This document shows positions 5,834 through 5,977 of a stretch of 5,977 nt of DNA, piece after piece. Within the stretch, counting starts at the first letter, position 1. Each line of letters begins with the position of its first letter. The notes under the pieces were generated by a model that saw only the letters and a program-made list of their open reading frames with translations, had not been told where the DNA came from and did not search any database. The position numbers and the translations under genes were made by a program. This DNA is from Accumulibacter sp. (GTDB lineage: Bacteria > Pseudomonadota > Gammaproteobacteria > Burkholderiales > Rhodocyclaceae), in the NCBI GenBank assembly GCA_031274075.1, contig JAISQQ010000299.1, positions 1 to 5,977 of the forward strand. Direction: 5' to 3'.

Positions 5834-5977
5834 CAGGTGGCGGGTGACAGCGTATGGTCTGGGGTGAATGAAATGCCCCCCAATAAAATGCCGGTTCAAT
5901 AACCCTGTTGTTGGGGTTCGCTTCGCTCACCCGAACCCATGCGGGCTGCTCGCAGCTAATGTCACTGGAGTAGCTTG
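5834..5977. other. Non-coding tail after the operon
   Basis: No gene is supported in these 144 bp. The octamer GGTGACAG occurs at 5829-5836, over the last stop codon, and again at 5843-5850. A palindromic element lies at 5914-5938, and GCTGC/GCAGC arms at 5945-5956 flank two bases. No hairpin with a following T-run was found, so the operon terminator is not identified. Confidence 0.5.
5914..5938. repeat. Palindromic intergenic repeat
   Basis: GGGTTCG (5914-5920) and CGAACCC (5932-5938) form a 7-bp stem with an 11-nt loop containing CTTCGCTCACC. The phrase GTTGGGGTTCGCTTCGCTCA resembles short dispersed repeats seen between genes in betaproteobacteria, from memory. No T-run follows, so termination by this stem alone is unlikely, though it could protect the mRNA 3' end. 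Element borders are unknown. Confidence 0.5.

Noticed and set aside
5861..5886. GGGG/CCCC stem as an operon terminator
   Set aside because: The arms pair over only four bases and are followed by A-rich rather than T-rich sequence.
1..5977. CRISPR array, tRNA, rRNA, transposase or integrase genes
   Set aside because: No regularly spaced repeats, no cloverleaf or rRNA motifs, and no recombinase-like protein were seen in the window.

Overview
The window carries one cell-surface-signalling iron-uptake locus, entirely on the + strand: a FecI-type ECF sigma factor (123-617), a FecR-type anti-sigma factor (813-1793), a TonB-dependent siderophore receptor with an N-terminal signalling (STN) domain (1925-4435), a PepSY-type inner-membrane protein (4443-5636) and a 66-residue tryptophan-rich membrane protein (5633-5833). 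High GC, the FecI/FecR/FecA order, the PepSY plus small-protein tail and the style of the short palindromic repeats point to a proteobacterium, most likely a betaproteobacterium. That taxonomic call is inference.

Layout: 1-122 is a short leader with no recognisable gene. The sigma gene starts with GTG directly after an in-frame TAA. It is followed by an unusually long 195-bp gap that contains a 9-bp direct repeat and a dispersed palindromic element (8-bp stem, 4-nt loop) before the anti-sigma gene. A 131-bp gap, with matched A and T tracts and two potential hairpins, precedes the receptor and is the natural place for the FecI-dependent promoter. The receptor, PepSY and small-protein genes are tightly packed (7-bp gap, then an ATGA overlap), so they probably form one operon. 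The last 144 bp are non-coding and hold a second palindromic repeat.

How the genes likely work together (family knowledge): the ferric-siderophore-loaded receptor contacts the periplasmic C-terminal domain of FecR through its STN domain. FecR is then processed and the FecI sigma factor directs transcription of the receptor operon. TonB energises uptake through the barrel. The PepSY membrane protein belongs to a family with ferric-siderophore reductases and probably acts on iron release after import, with the small protein as a possible partner.

Nothing here is a clearly new system. The points most worth checking are a sharp composition change inside the receptor gene at the STN/plug border, the repeat-containing gap separating sigma from anti-sigma, a T-tract motif shared by both intergenic regions, a doubled TonB-box-like segment, and the tiny conserved-looking membrane protein at the operon end.
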